A stretch of DNA of 64,000 nucleotides, from positions 19,041,009-19,105,008 of the forward strand of contig CM037838.1 of assembly GCA_021234535.1 (NCBI GenBank), written 5' to 3'. The translations under genes were made by a program, and so were the position numbers. The notes beneath the pieces are model-generated. The model was not told the DNA's origin. It made no database searches and saw only the letters and a list, made by a program, of their open reading frames with translations. This stretch comes from Stichopus chloronotus. Its lineage: Eukaryota > Echinodermata > Holothuroidea > Aspidochirotida > Stichopodidae. Of this stretch, positions 15,058-26,100 are shown in pieces (positions within the stretch are counted from its first letter, which is position 1; each line of letters begins with the position of its first letter).

Positions 15058-15740
15058 ATTGGCTGTTTTGCCCCCTGGCAAATTTGTCCCCCCAATCTGT
15101 TTGCACAGTCTTTTCGCATCCAGCTTGCAAGTTCGTTCACCTGAGCAAGCAGACATCAAAAGCCATTGCAATTTTCACCTATATCATGCTAGCAAGAACA
15201 CTTTTCAAAATAGGCAGACCAGCAGAGGGCGACAAGTAGGTACAAGTTGGGGAAAAAAGGGGTAAACCTGAACTAGTACTTATAACGAGACCCCATACTG
15301 CACTGTAACAAAACATGACCATGTTCAGATGATTTGCGCTCACTGTTCCTGCTACAGTAGTTACAGGTTTGCTTTTTTTCATTGAAGATACACTATTTGT
15401 TTTAATTAATAACTTTTTCTCTAGAGACGTTAAAATGAAATGTAAAGCCACTTACCAGACACAACCCAAATTAACATATAGTATGACCATCAATGACAGA
15501 AGATCAGACGACCATTGATTTCATTTCCATCTTTACTTTTCATAATGGGGGGAACAAAATGGTCTGCACATGGGGGTGGGCTAGAGGGTCATTGGGATAA
15601 ACAGATTGGGATAAACATTTTGGCATGAACTGCTATTTTGGGACAAACTGATAAGACTAGGGGCAAACATTTTGGGAAGGAAATTATTAAGGCGTGACTT
15701 AACAGATTATTTGGGGGCAAACAAGGAGCAAACAACAGGT
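15058..15740. repeat. G/C-rich fold-back repeat, copy 1
   Basis: The left part (GTTTTGCCCCCTGGCAAATT; CCCCCCAATCTGTTTGC) is an imperfect reverse complement of the right part from about 15541 (AACAGATTGGGATAAAC; GGGGCAAACATTTTGGG; GGGGGCAAAC). Similar words recur at 56755-57125. This suggests a dispersed fold-back or MITE-type repeat. Confidence 0.4.
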
Positions 15741-16425
15741 TACCATGCAAGAATATACTATAAGACCATAGCATAGGGCCAACACTTAAAAAGTTAAAAT
15801 TAGTGCAAATTAGTTAAATCAGTATCAATTACAATACTGTCAGTCACTAGTAACCTTGCATGAAAGAATGAGTATATACAGTACCCCGTAATTGGCGCAC
15901 TTAAGGAATCCATCGCCGATATTGTAAATGTCACAAATGAGCCCTTATTTAGAAGAAATCTATATGAAATGGGTTCATAATTGTGAAATACGTAATTGTG
16001 GTTAGATTCAAGAAGGTAAGGCTCACTTCAGTAATGTTGCCACAGTGATATCGAGTAATTTTTGAAGGAAGAGCCAATTTCGGGGGCATCCCACCTACGG
16101 GGTACTGTTTATACTGCATCTTCATGGTCATCACATCAGGGCAGTACTGTACTAGTAGTAGAGGGATTGTGCATTGAATCTGCTATATACTGAGGATACA
16201 AAAGAACGTTTTGCAAATCGTTTCTGCAAGAATCAAGTGTTATCACCCTCGAACAGGCACAAGAGGTCGCAACTGTCTAACATATTAGTGGCAGTAACAT
16301 TTAAGTTAACAGGAGTGTTGTAATTGTACTTGTACACTGTAGTGAGAAACATGTTCAAAAGTAACGTAAAGACGTAACAGTTCTTGGTAGTCTGTGAATG
16401 TCAACAAATTTAATTTACGTTTTAC

Positions 16426-16581
16426 CAACCTATTAATTTTCATCTTCGGATTAAGGAAACAGGCAGTTTTTTCAGGACGCACAGAATCTCTTTGCGTATA
16501 AATTTGTACATCAAGTTCTTTGTAGATGTTCATTTTCACGTTTTCCCCATCAGACCCGTGGCTTCCACAGGGGGCGGCCAT
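16426..16581 (-). CDS. Candidate first exon of an unidentified minus-strand gene
   Basis: The ATG at 16581 sits in a very strong Kozak context (AAAATGGCCGCC) and opens 52 codons starting MAAPCGSHGSDGENVKMN, with YKELDVQIYTQRDSVRP further on. The donor is TTG|GTAAAA (moderate). The product is not recognised. It would be transcribed away from HELZ2. No phase-0 second exon was found to prove the join. Confidence 0.35.
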
Positions 16582-19500
16582 TTTGAGGTGCATGCACAAT
16601 TCGATGGAGGTGTCAACTACTTATTACAAATCCCATGAGGTTCTTATGACCCAAGCGTCACTTCTCACATGGTAATGCATGGAATGGTCTGCTTGAGTGT
16701 TGTTGTGATTGAACTTTTGATCGGTGCCTCTTGATGAACTGGTGTCACACAGAGGTTGCGCCAGATTTCGAAAAGTACGGTGTATATGGGTGTGTAGAGA
16801 ACAGTGACGTTCCTAGAATTTTTTGTTGAGTGGGTGATTGGGGGGATGGAGATTCTGGTATAGGGGTCTTCCGTTATTGTCTAAGCGGAGCGTCACGGAG
16901 TGTACCAAAAAATTGAGATTTTAAATCATCCCAGATCGTCGGAAAAGGGCCCTTGGCAGGCTTAATAAGAGCCATACAAGATGTGCAATTTCGGTGAAAA
17001 ATTGTCAATTAATTTTTATTTTCAATTCTCAAACACATTTAGAGTGTTGTGGGGAAAAATCGATTATAAAAAAAACCGATTGCAAAGCGGGATACCCATC
17101 ATTCCACGTTAATCACGTTACTAAAAAACAACGATTTTCTATCTCAGAAATCACAGAAATAATCATTTCACAATTCGGGGCACTCTTCGTAACATTTGTT
17201 CTTTTGGCGCATAGGTTTGGTGGAAGAATTATAGTTGAAAGTAGGCCTACTGATCATGTTTTGACGGAACGTCGAATGCAAAGGGTTGCCAAATTTGATA
17301 CTCGCCTAAATCGACGATTAATGAAGGAGTTTTCAAACGTTTCATCTGTTTATATTTGACCACTTTACCCAGAGTCAGACTGTCATGTCTGACCTCTCAA
17401 AGAGTCATGAGGAGTTACATTAGTTGGTATTCACTGTGGTTCCTGTTCCCACCGTGGTATAGTAAACATTATATTCTTTAACGCGAAGAGGGGATAGTTC
17501 TTTCGTGATGGAAACTATGATTGAATTTACGATTGGAAACAAACTTGAAAACTCAATACATAGCGTGATAGTCCATGCACTAATTGAGATGGCCACTGAC
17601 GATAAAACGAATAAACAATAGATTACTAAGGTAAGTTTGTTACAATTTATCAGAATTTCAGAATTCAGATGGATTTCAGTGGATTGATTTTATCATTATG
17701 TGTATGGCTATGCCTGTAGCTTAGCAAGGGCATGCAATCCCTACATTTGTGTGATGCGTGGGTAGGAATCCAATCAAACTTCAACCCTTAAGTCCGTCGT
17801 TTAATTTTATATTGATAAGGGAACCAGGTCTATACCATCTAAGCGAGGTGCCGCCATCGGTTGCTAAGTACATCAAGATAAATGACAGAAAAATAAGAAC
17901 ATAACTAAAAAATAATCTTCGTTTCTGGATACATCTTAGAAATTTTAGGAGTGAGAAACAACATAATGCCCGCACCACGCTTTCACGTAAAAAGTATGTT
18001 AATTGTCTTGCTCAGTTCTGCCGGAGTTTTCCTCAAGTAACTTACCGACCATCCCTCAACACACTCAAAACAGGCACATTTGTCAGTTAGGCTTGTTTCA
18101 GTCTCTGGCTTATCAGGCCTGTAGCCAGGAACTTTCACTATGAAAAGGAAGAGGGGGGGGGGGGGCGGGCACAAACACAGTCACGGAAGGTCCACGACCA
18201 GTGGCATCGCGGGTGCATTTTTCCTGCATTGTTGAGTGGGAGGGGGGGGGTCAAGTGGGACCCATCTGCACATACATATGATTGTGGACTGTCTGAGATG
18301 CTCCCCTTCAAGTTGACGAGGGGCGTACCAGAAAGTTTTTAGATAAAAATACCCCCTGATCGCAGGGGGCTACTTTCGCTGCCATGGTGTCATTCTATTC
18401 TTGCAAAGACCCCGGCCCAAAACGGCTGCTGGGGAAGCCGGGAAGGGGAATGAGCGTCCAACCACTTAGTGCAACCGGTGAAATCAGGGTCAATTGATGT
18501 AAAGGTAATTACTTCATTGGTATGAACTCAAGCATTGTCGCTACATGGGACGTGATGTTGAATTAAGAATCTTCCAAACAGTAACAAGTGAACAACTTAT
18601 GTTATCGTCCATTCAGTTATTCAATATATACATTCAGAGGTTCTTTGCAATCATGGCCACAGGGGAGATAAAAGCCTGATTATGGAACCGCAACTCAACC
18701 ACCGTTTGCGAAACGAGTTTCAGTCTAAGCAAAATGTAATTGAAGTCTGCGAAGAACAAAGCAACGTACATCTGTTCAACAGTAAAACAATATGAGCAAT
18801 TTGTAAATAAACCCTATTTTGTTTTTTGATACGACTGTATTGACGTTACACTGTCTCTGGACTCGACACTAACATACTGTTAAAATGTTCTCTCACTAAT
18901 TACGGTAGCATTTGAAATGGTTAATAATTAAGAACACGAGCATACCGTGTATTGCCACACACCTGTATGTGTAACACTTACCAGACAATTTTTAAGCTGC
19001 ATCTTTCATAACCTCTCCCCCCCCCCCAAAAAAAAAGAAAAAAAAAAGAAAAAATGAGGTATGCTCTCTAAAAGACAATTATACCCTTTCTCATAACTAA
19101 TTTAGGCCTACGCCCGGTGAGGGACACAGTCACTTTGGAGAAAGACTATGAAGGTTTGTATAGTAGGCCTATTTCGTCTCTTAAAATTACATCTTGTAAA
19201 AATTGCGAAATGCGACTTCTTTATGGTTAGTGTTGCATAATGGTGATTGGTAAGACGTCAATACATAGAAGGCAGGGTACATATAGCTGAAGGAAGTCTT
19301 TTGGTTCTTTGTTTTTGACAACTTTCCAATTTTTAGGGTTACAGTTCTTGTGATGCAATATAGGCAAATTAAACGTCTTCAGCAATTCGCGTTGATTAGT
19401 AGGAACTAACGCACTGGGAACACCAAGTAGCCTAATAGAAGATACGTAAATTTACTGATGTAGAAAAAAGAAATCACTTTTCAAATTGATCCCATGGTAC

Positions 19501-21954
19501 ACTACTTGCCAAGCACCAGGAGACCATAATTGTGAGGGATGTTCTGCCAATATTTTTAATAACTTAGAACAAGCCTAAAAAAATCACCAAAAAATTAAAA
19601 AAAAAAAAAAGTAGTTGCACGTAGCACATTGTTTATATAACAACACCGTTATTAACATTTAGTCTGTGGCCACTGGGCGCATGCACTGAACGCAGGTTAT
19701 ATATTGGACGGATATAGGACGTTTGTCTTCAGACAAAAAAAAAAAAAACATATTAAAAAAAAGAAGGAATTTGTAGACACGGAATGATAGATTGTTCAAA
19801 ATGGAAAGACGTCTGCCTTCTCTTCAAGAAAGAAGTTTCTCACAGATAGATATTCAGTCATTTGTTACTCAAGAATAAGTTGTTCACCCAAACTTACAAA
19901 ACTTCAAATGGTACATCCATATGTTACTCATCTTATGCCTAATGTTTTCAGGAAATGAGGCTTTTGCAGAAGATCATCGGGGAGGCTGCAGATGGTTTAA
20001 TAATGATCAAATCTATTTTCTGTCCAGGCTTTCATTTGTAGGCGTGTTTTAAACGCCCAGTATTTCCCTTCAAAGACATGTTTTTCTTCTTTAGTCATCG
20101 CCCTATGTTAATTTCAAGAGAATCATTAAAATCGAGTGTTAGAACTTCAGACATCAGTGTGAAGAAAAGCGTCCAGTCACCACCCATATCCGGATTGCGA
20201 AATGCTACGTCGCAACCATCGTGTGTTACCACACGACTTGCGAAAGCCTTGACAACAACCAAAACAGCTGATTGAACTGTGTATGTACGTTACATCGACG
20301 ATTTATAAAGGTTCATTGTTTGCGTGCCAACAACGATTGTTTGTGGTTCGGAATTGACTAAAACCGCATTTTTGTGTATCGTGTTAATATGACCGTTTTA
20401 CCACTATGCTCATACACCCGATCAAGTCAAGGACTAAAAGACAATGAAAGGTGGGCTGTGAAACTATGAAAAAAACTTTCTATAAAGCAATTTCATTAAC
20501 TTTGTTGTGTGCAAACCTTCTAATTCTGACATACAGAGAAATTTTAGCAACATCATCAACCGATCGATTATCGATTAATCGCCTGGATTATTGCATAATT
20601 TGTCTGCTTTAGTGTCACACTCCTTACAGGGGCTCATAGAGTTGACGGCAACTTGATGATTTTAAAGGGTATTAACACATGACAATACTTATAATTAGCA
20701 CAATGAGTCAATTTCACATGCAATAGTTATGAAAATTGTGGAATTTTTTACCCTTACCCTTTGTTCTGGTTATGTGAACCTGAACAAGTACTAATACGAA
20801 AAGTGTCTGGTCACGAATTTAAAAAGAAAACCCAATTTAATCATTAATTACTCACTCATTAATGTTCCATTGTATGGGAAACATTGGGATCCTCTTAGTT
20901 TGACCATTTGTCATTAGTATGTGAAGGAAACCTGTCAGGTTTAGAAAAATTAAGAGAATTTCACGAAACAACTCAGCCTCTTTAACTCACTCGATGGGGA
21001 GAGGGAAGAGATTCTGTAACATGAGACAATTGTTTGAGACCTTTTTTACATTGCTATAAAATGATTGTGAAATTAACAGTTTGAAAGCTATTCTAAGTTA
21101 GCTTAAGACTGTCTCTAGTGCTTTATTTTAATGTTCTCTGCCCGACTGTGGCAGGGGCACCCCTACTGAAGAAGAGGGGGAGGGGTTCGCTGACACGTCC
21201 CACTAATATCAGAGAAAGGATCGATTCTTTCTCACCGCAATATACAGGCAAGCAAAATGAAAACTTTACCATACAGACCTATATATGTAGTTAAAAATAT
21301 GACAACGATATCCCCGTTTTGCATCTTCGAAACCAAAATTTGTGAAACTTCTGTACCCTACCTAGGACGACCATCAAGAACTTCGGTGCCATCCCTTAAA
21401 AAAAGGAGAAAGGGAAAGAAAAAGGAAACCACAAAAAGGGGGCCTGAACTGGTTACTGGCCTTCATTGTCATCGAATTACCCCATGACATTAGAAAACAA
21501 TGATGCTACTGTATGCTAGGCAATGTTTTTTCATTCACTTGAGCCAGTAGTCATAACAGAAACATGTGTAGTAAAACTTCATTCACCATAGGACCATTGG
21601 TCTGGGGTTGAAACTATTCACTCGGGACAGGAAGCAACTCCCTCCACGAACAAAATGTGAATTATCACCGAATAACCTCTGCTGTTCCCAAGAACCTAAC
21701 CCTTAACACTAACTGACCAACTCTTCTGACCATTATTGATTGGCTAAAATCTCCTTCTTACCACTAACTTGTTTTATTCGTCCGAAAATGTACGTGTGTA
21801 TGTATTTAAGATCTCTGTGTGCATCGTTTTAAGTAGCCTCTTGCCTCATATGTGTTTAGATTCGTGACGTAGCAGTTACCTTATTTAAGTAAGGCAAAAG
21901 CTACCTGCTTTTCCAGTAAACGTCCACTGTTCAGAGAATGCCAATCACTCTAAG
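16582..21954. other. Intergenic stretch between the minus-strand candidate gene and HELZ2
   Basis: Mostly non-coding. Contains homopolymer runs (C then A near 19018-19055; A-runs near 19600 and 19735) and the candidate exon at 18046-18137. Open frames near 16994-17359, 20078-20275 and 21257-21487 show no recognisable protein. Confidence 0.5.
18046..18137 (-). CDS. Candidate exon, minus strand, next to a poly-C tract
   Basis: A long C-run followed by TCTTCCTTTTCATAG makes an excellent acceptor. The donor is TCG|GTAAGT. The open frame reads KVPGYRPDKPETETSLTD and then KCACFECVEGWS, with three closely spaced cysteines. Unrecognised; it may equally be part of a repeat that carries splice-like ends. 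Confidence 0.25.
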
Positions 21955-22340
21955 CCATATCCGGGGAATCCCTTTACGCAATAGCAGGGAAATTCCGCGC
22001 CCGCATGAATAGCACAAGGTAGCAGTTTCATTGGTCGGTGGTGTACGTGGTACTGTAAATTGTAATGTGATGTTCTTCGATTATCGATGTGTTACTGTGG
22101 GAATTTGTACAGTCTGCATACATCTGTCTTTGCACTAAGTTTAGACTATCGATAAAGGTATGATTTTTAATCCAAGGTGATACGTCTTGCTTGATCAAAC
22201 GGAAATGGACACACGTTGTGCAACAACAAGAAGCACGATGCTGCTGCTGCGTAAATTTACAATTTGTTTTTCTTAGCTCGAATCAGGATTTCAACGAGCC
22301 TACTTGTACAGTCGTAGCAGAGGAATCAAGATATCCGACC
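21955..22340 (+). promoter_or_regulatory. Putative HELZ2 promoter and leader exon with twin kappaB sites
   Basis: GGGGAATCCC at 21963-21972 and GGGAAATTCC at 21987-21996 both fit the NF-kappaB/Rel consensus GGGRNNYYCC exactly. An inverted CCAAT box (ATTGG) follows at 22030-22034. A good splice donor (CGACC|GTAAGT) at 22340/22341 could end a non-coding first exon that splices to 23016. No TATA box is obvious and the transcription start is not resolved. Rel control would suit a gene family that is innate-immune inducible in vertebrates; that link is inference. Confidence 0.45.
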
Positions 22341-23015
22341 GTAAGTTTCCATTTCAGGAGGACGGCCTAGATTGAATGCCAAGTTCAATGTCAGCATGAT
22401 TGGAACTGAAACGTAGCCAATGGCCTTAGGCTATAGAACTAAGCTACCGGTTCAAAATTTTGTTGAAGGCTTTGTGTTGTACTCCAGCTCCTTTTGTTTT
22501 TGAACAAATTTGAGTGGATTTTACGTACCAACTTTCTTATATCTGTTGCAAAAGTGACTATTTGCCAGTAATATAACTAGGCCTAAGTTAGGCTATTTCT
22601 TCTAAGAAGTTCTAGTTTGAAGCTATGTAGGTGGCCAATGTATTCTACAATTTCTACATGCGGATTGAAAGAAACATCAAATTTCAAAATGCTACAGTTG
22701 TCAGAGTACTGAGAGCAGCTTAGCCTATTTTTTTTTTGCTAAATGCTGAAATCACATACTGTTCATACACCTACTGCATAGCAAAGAATGTACAACAAAA
22801 GAACAAGTGTATCACAGCACAGCAATTCAAATTTGATAAATCAGGTAAATAAATGACATTTCATATTCCTGTAAATTTCATCAACACACATTAATTACGT
22901 TGTTTGAAAGTCTTTGAAGCTCAAATATGCATAATGTTGGTAATTTTTTTTATGCATTTCAGTTATTCAAATGTATTTTAGATCCATATTAATTTTGTTC
23001 TGTGTCTATCCTCAG

Positions 23016-23063
23016 ACAATTTTCAAGTGAGTGGCGTTAGCCACATACGCCAACATCACTACC
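23016..23063 (+). other. 5' UTR part of HELZ2 first coding exon
   Basis: A pyrimidine-rich acceptor (TATCCTCAG) ends at 23015. The 48 bases to the ATG at 23064 would be leader sequence. The ATG context (ACCATGG) is a strong Kozak match, which supports this start. Confidence 0.5.
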
Positions 23064-23119
23064 ATGGCAAAGCGCAATGCAAGACAGTTTCGAATACAGG
23101 ACAACCTCTTCCGCTTGGA
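23064..23119 (+). CDS. HELZ2: HELZ2 exon 1 (start codon, residues 1-19)
   Basis: Starts at an ATG in a strong Kozak context (ACCATGG) and reads [18 protein letters not shown] before the donor GA|GTAAGT. It leaves two bases of a codon, and exon 2 supplies the third. The peptide is basic and matches no domain I know. The start is chosen because it is the only ATG that opens a frame joining the downstream exons in phase. Confidence 0.6.
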
Positions 23120-26100
23120 GTAAGTTCCAGCTGTTTGCAGGCTTTAATGAATATCCTTTTGTGCCCCATGTGTTCTGTGAACATGTTCGTGCTTTAATTA
23201 TGCTTGATTGGAAATTTGTATCCCCTGCACGCAGCTTTAGTATTGAATAGTCAAATTAAGTCTCATCTTGAACTGATAAAGTTCGATCATTAAGTCCCAA
23301 TGTCATTTTTCAAAGCCTTTGTAATAGTAAAATACTACTTGATATTTGTTGCAACTTGCTACATTCTTCCTAATTTCCATTGGATCTTTAATTGATAGAA
23401 CTTCTCCTTGATATAAAATCTCAAAAATACTGTAGAACTGCCAGTTAGGTAAAGTACCACTTTCGTCAATATCGCTGAGCATCATACTCATTTGATCAAG
23501 CACAGATTTCATTTTAAGCTTGCACTGAAGAGATCGAAGTCCTGCAAGGGTGTCAAGTACAAAGTCAAGTTGTTTGTATTTACTTAAAGGCTGTAATGTA
23601 TCACCCCAGACAGTTTCAATTCTCCCAATCCACCTACCTCTAGTCCCTCCCTCAGCCTGTCTTACATTCCTCCACAGTGTGTTATCAAAACAATGGATCC
23701 CTGTGTACGGTGTGTAATACGAGCTGCTCTGCATCTTTCGAATTTGCTGGCAATCTAAGAGTACTGTAAGTTAGAACTAGTTGAGAATTTTCCTTTCAGG
23801 GAGGTAAAAATATAGCTTCTAAGGGTGATGCAATACAGCCTTTAAGCATTGACAGTAGTAACACAGACTGAATTGAGCACAACTGGATTCTGGGCTACTG
23901 TGTAAATTGACCGTAAGAAACATCATAATTATATCAATCCATACATAGGGCTATTCTACACATCTGAAACTGACATTGTGGGTGCATTTTGCATTGTATG
24001 CACCCAGAAAATATTTTTCAGCTGATATGTTGGTGCTCTTTGTTAAGAAAATGTGTGTTCCTCCACTCTGGCATACATTATTAATGCACACATTTACTAG
24101 AAATTGTTTCTTCATTTTGCACTGTCAATTAAGTGTTGGCAGTACATGTATGAGGATCGACATCACATGGAGATGACACACAGTGTTAGAACTTCACCAC
24201 TTAAAGAGCCAATTGGCCACTGAAGGAATTGATGATATTCCATAAAAATTAGAATATTTTTCTCTCTTTGTTTGATTTGAAAGTTGTAAACTTTTAAATA
24301 AATATTCATTTTAAAATGGTACAGTGCATAGTCAGGAACTTTGGATGCTACCTGTGCACCTTTACTCCAATTTTGCTTTACATCTGGCTATATCTGCTTT
24401 TCAAATGTCTTGATATGGCCATGAAAAAAACAAAAAACTAGATATATCTTGACATTGCAACTGTCATCAAGATATGTATGCAAGCTTTGATATGGTCATG
24501 GAAAGTCAGATCTCTTGAAATACTACCATATGGTATGGCCATAAAACCAGATGCAACTTGATACAATGCTTCATTTTCACTACCGGTAGTAACAAATCTC
24601 AAATGAGGGCTTCAATTTCAAACAAAAAATAGAGACTTCTCACAAACATTTGCCACTGTTACATGTATCGCACTTTGTTTAACTTGAGATGTGCAACTTC
24701 AGACAGCAATTTATCTTGAATTAAGAGCAATATTTTGGCATGTGGTTTGAAATGTGAAATGCCTGCATTGAAAAATTGTTTCATTACAGAATCTCTTCAA
24801 TTGTCAGTAAAGTATTCCTTTGAGAAATGAGAAATGATCTGTCTCAGTGTCTGTGTGTGTGTGTGTGTAGTCCTTTGTCCTCTCTGGCTATGTACAGCAT
24901 ACGCCTACATGGACATTGTCACCATGATAAGACCTCAATCCGCCAATGTGACACCGCATACAAATGTAGCTGAGTACCGAAGTATATCAAGCTAAAATAT
25001 ATAACGTCTATGGAAAAAAATATTCGTCTCCTTTTTCTGTTGAAGTCAAGAGTTACTTTGTTTCCCACAATATTCATAGGACTATAAACTTAATTAAGTC
25101 TCAGATCTCATCACCGATTCTTTTAATTCAAAAATATGTTTACCCAGTTCAAATCCCAATCGTTTTTTAGGTGTTATTGTTGCACTGTGGTCATGGTAAA
25201 GCCTCCAGTGAATGCAGCTTTTGTAATGTGCTGCTGTCTGTCGGTGCTGTACTATTATGACCCTGCTTTCATACTTGCACCCATGCTCGCTGTCCCTATT
25301 TGCATGCGACGTGTTTGTTTGGTAAAGGTCTGCATGTGTGTACAGTGCAGTGCAGTACGTGGCGACATGCATCCAGACATCATGAGTCATATCCCTTTGT
25401 GTGCATTTTAATTAATGTTGTTGTATCTGACATTTTTCCAGTGTAGTGTGCGAATGTTTGTTTTGAATGTGCAGGTGAAAGGTTACTTTTCCTTGAGTAA
25501 TAATTGATACAGTCCTTGAGTTTATAGAAATGATCATATTTTTCTTTCATTTTGCTACATGTGCTCTTCAGCTCTAAAGTTTGAGGAGCTGACATTTTTC
25601 TATTTGACTGTTGAAAATTCCAATTGCTCTTGATTGTTTGGTTGAATTGAGCAAGATGTGAAAGAAAAATGATAACTGTGTTCATTGGTGGATGGAAATG
25701 ATTGTGGTTTAGCAGGGATAAGAGGAGGTGGTTGGATGAAAATTAAACTTAGTAGATCACGGAATTCATTGAGTGTTCATGAAGTTCTTTTGTGATCTCC
25801 ACCAAGATCAAAGTCATGAGAGATACATTGAAGGGAATAACTCTGATACATTTACACAAATGTCCTTCAATTCCTATTTTTTTTTCTTGGTGGGGGGGGG
25901 GGAGGTCGCAGGTTAGTGGTCGTACACTTAGGTTGGGATTTATGATGCTTGGTAGTGGTTCAATGTCTCGCTGAAATTTTATGAAACAGTTTTGACCCCA
26001 TGGGCCTTAATCTGTCTTTATAAATAATCAGTATTCAGCAAAGGGCGGGGGGGGGGGGGTGTTGCAGGGATCGACCTTCATACCATATACTAATAAGCTG

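Noticed and set aside
15451..15480. Strong minus-strand donor (CTG|GTAAGTGG)
   Set aside because: All three frames of the sequence before it contain stops back to any usable acceptor.
16994..17359. 121-codon plus-strand frame
   Set aside because: No recognisable motif, no convincing promoter or splice context, and composition similar to flanking non-coding DNA.
25141..25165. GTTCAAATCCC resembling a tRNA T-arm
   Set aside because: No matching acceptor stem, D-arm or anticodon arm could be folded around it.
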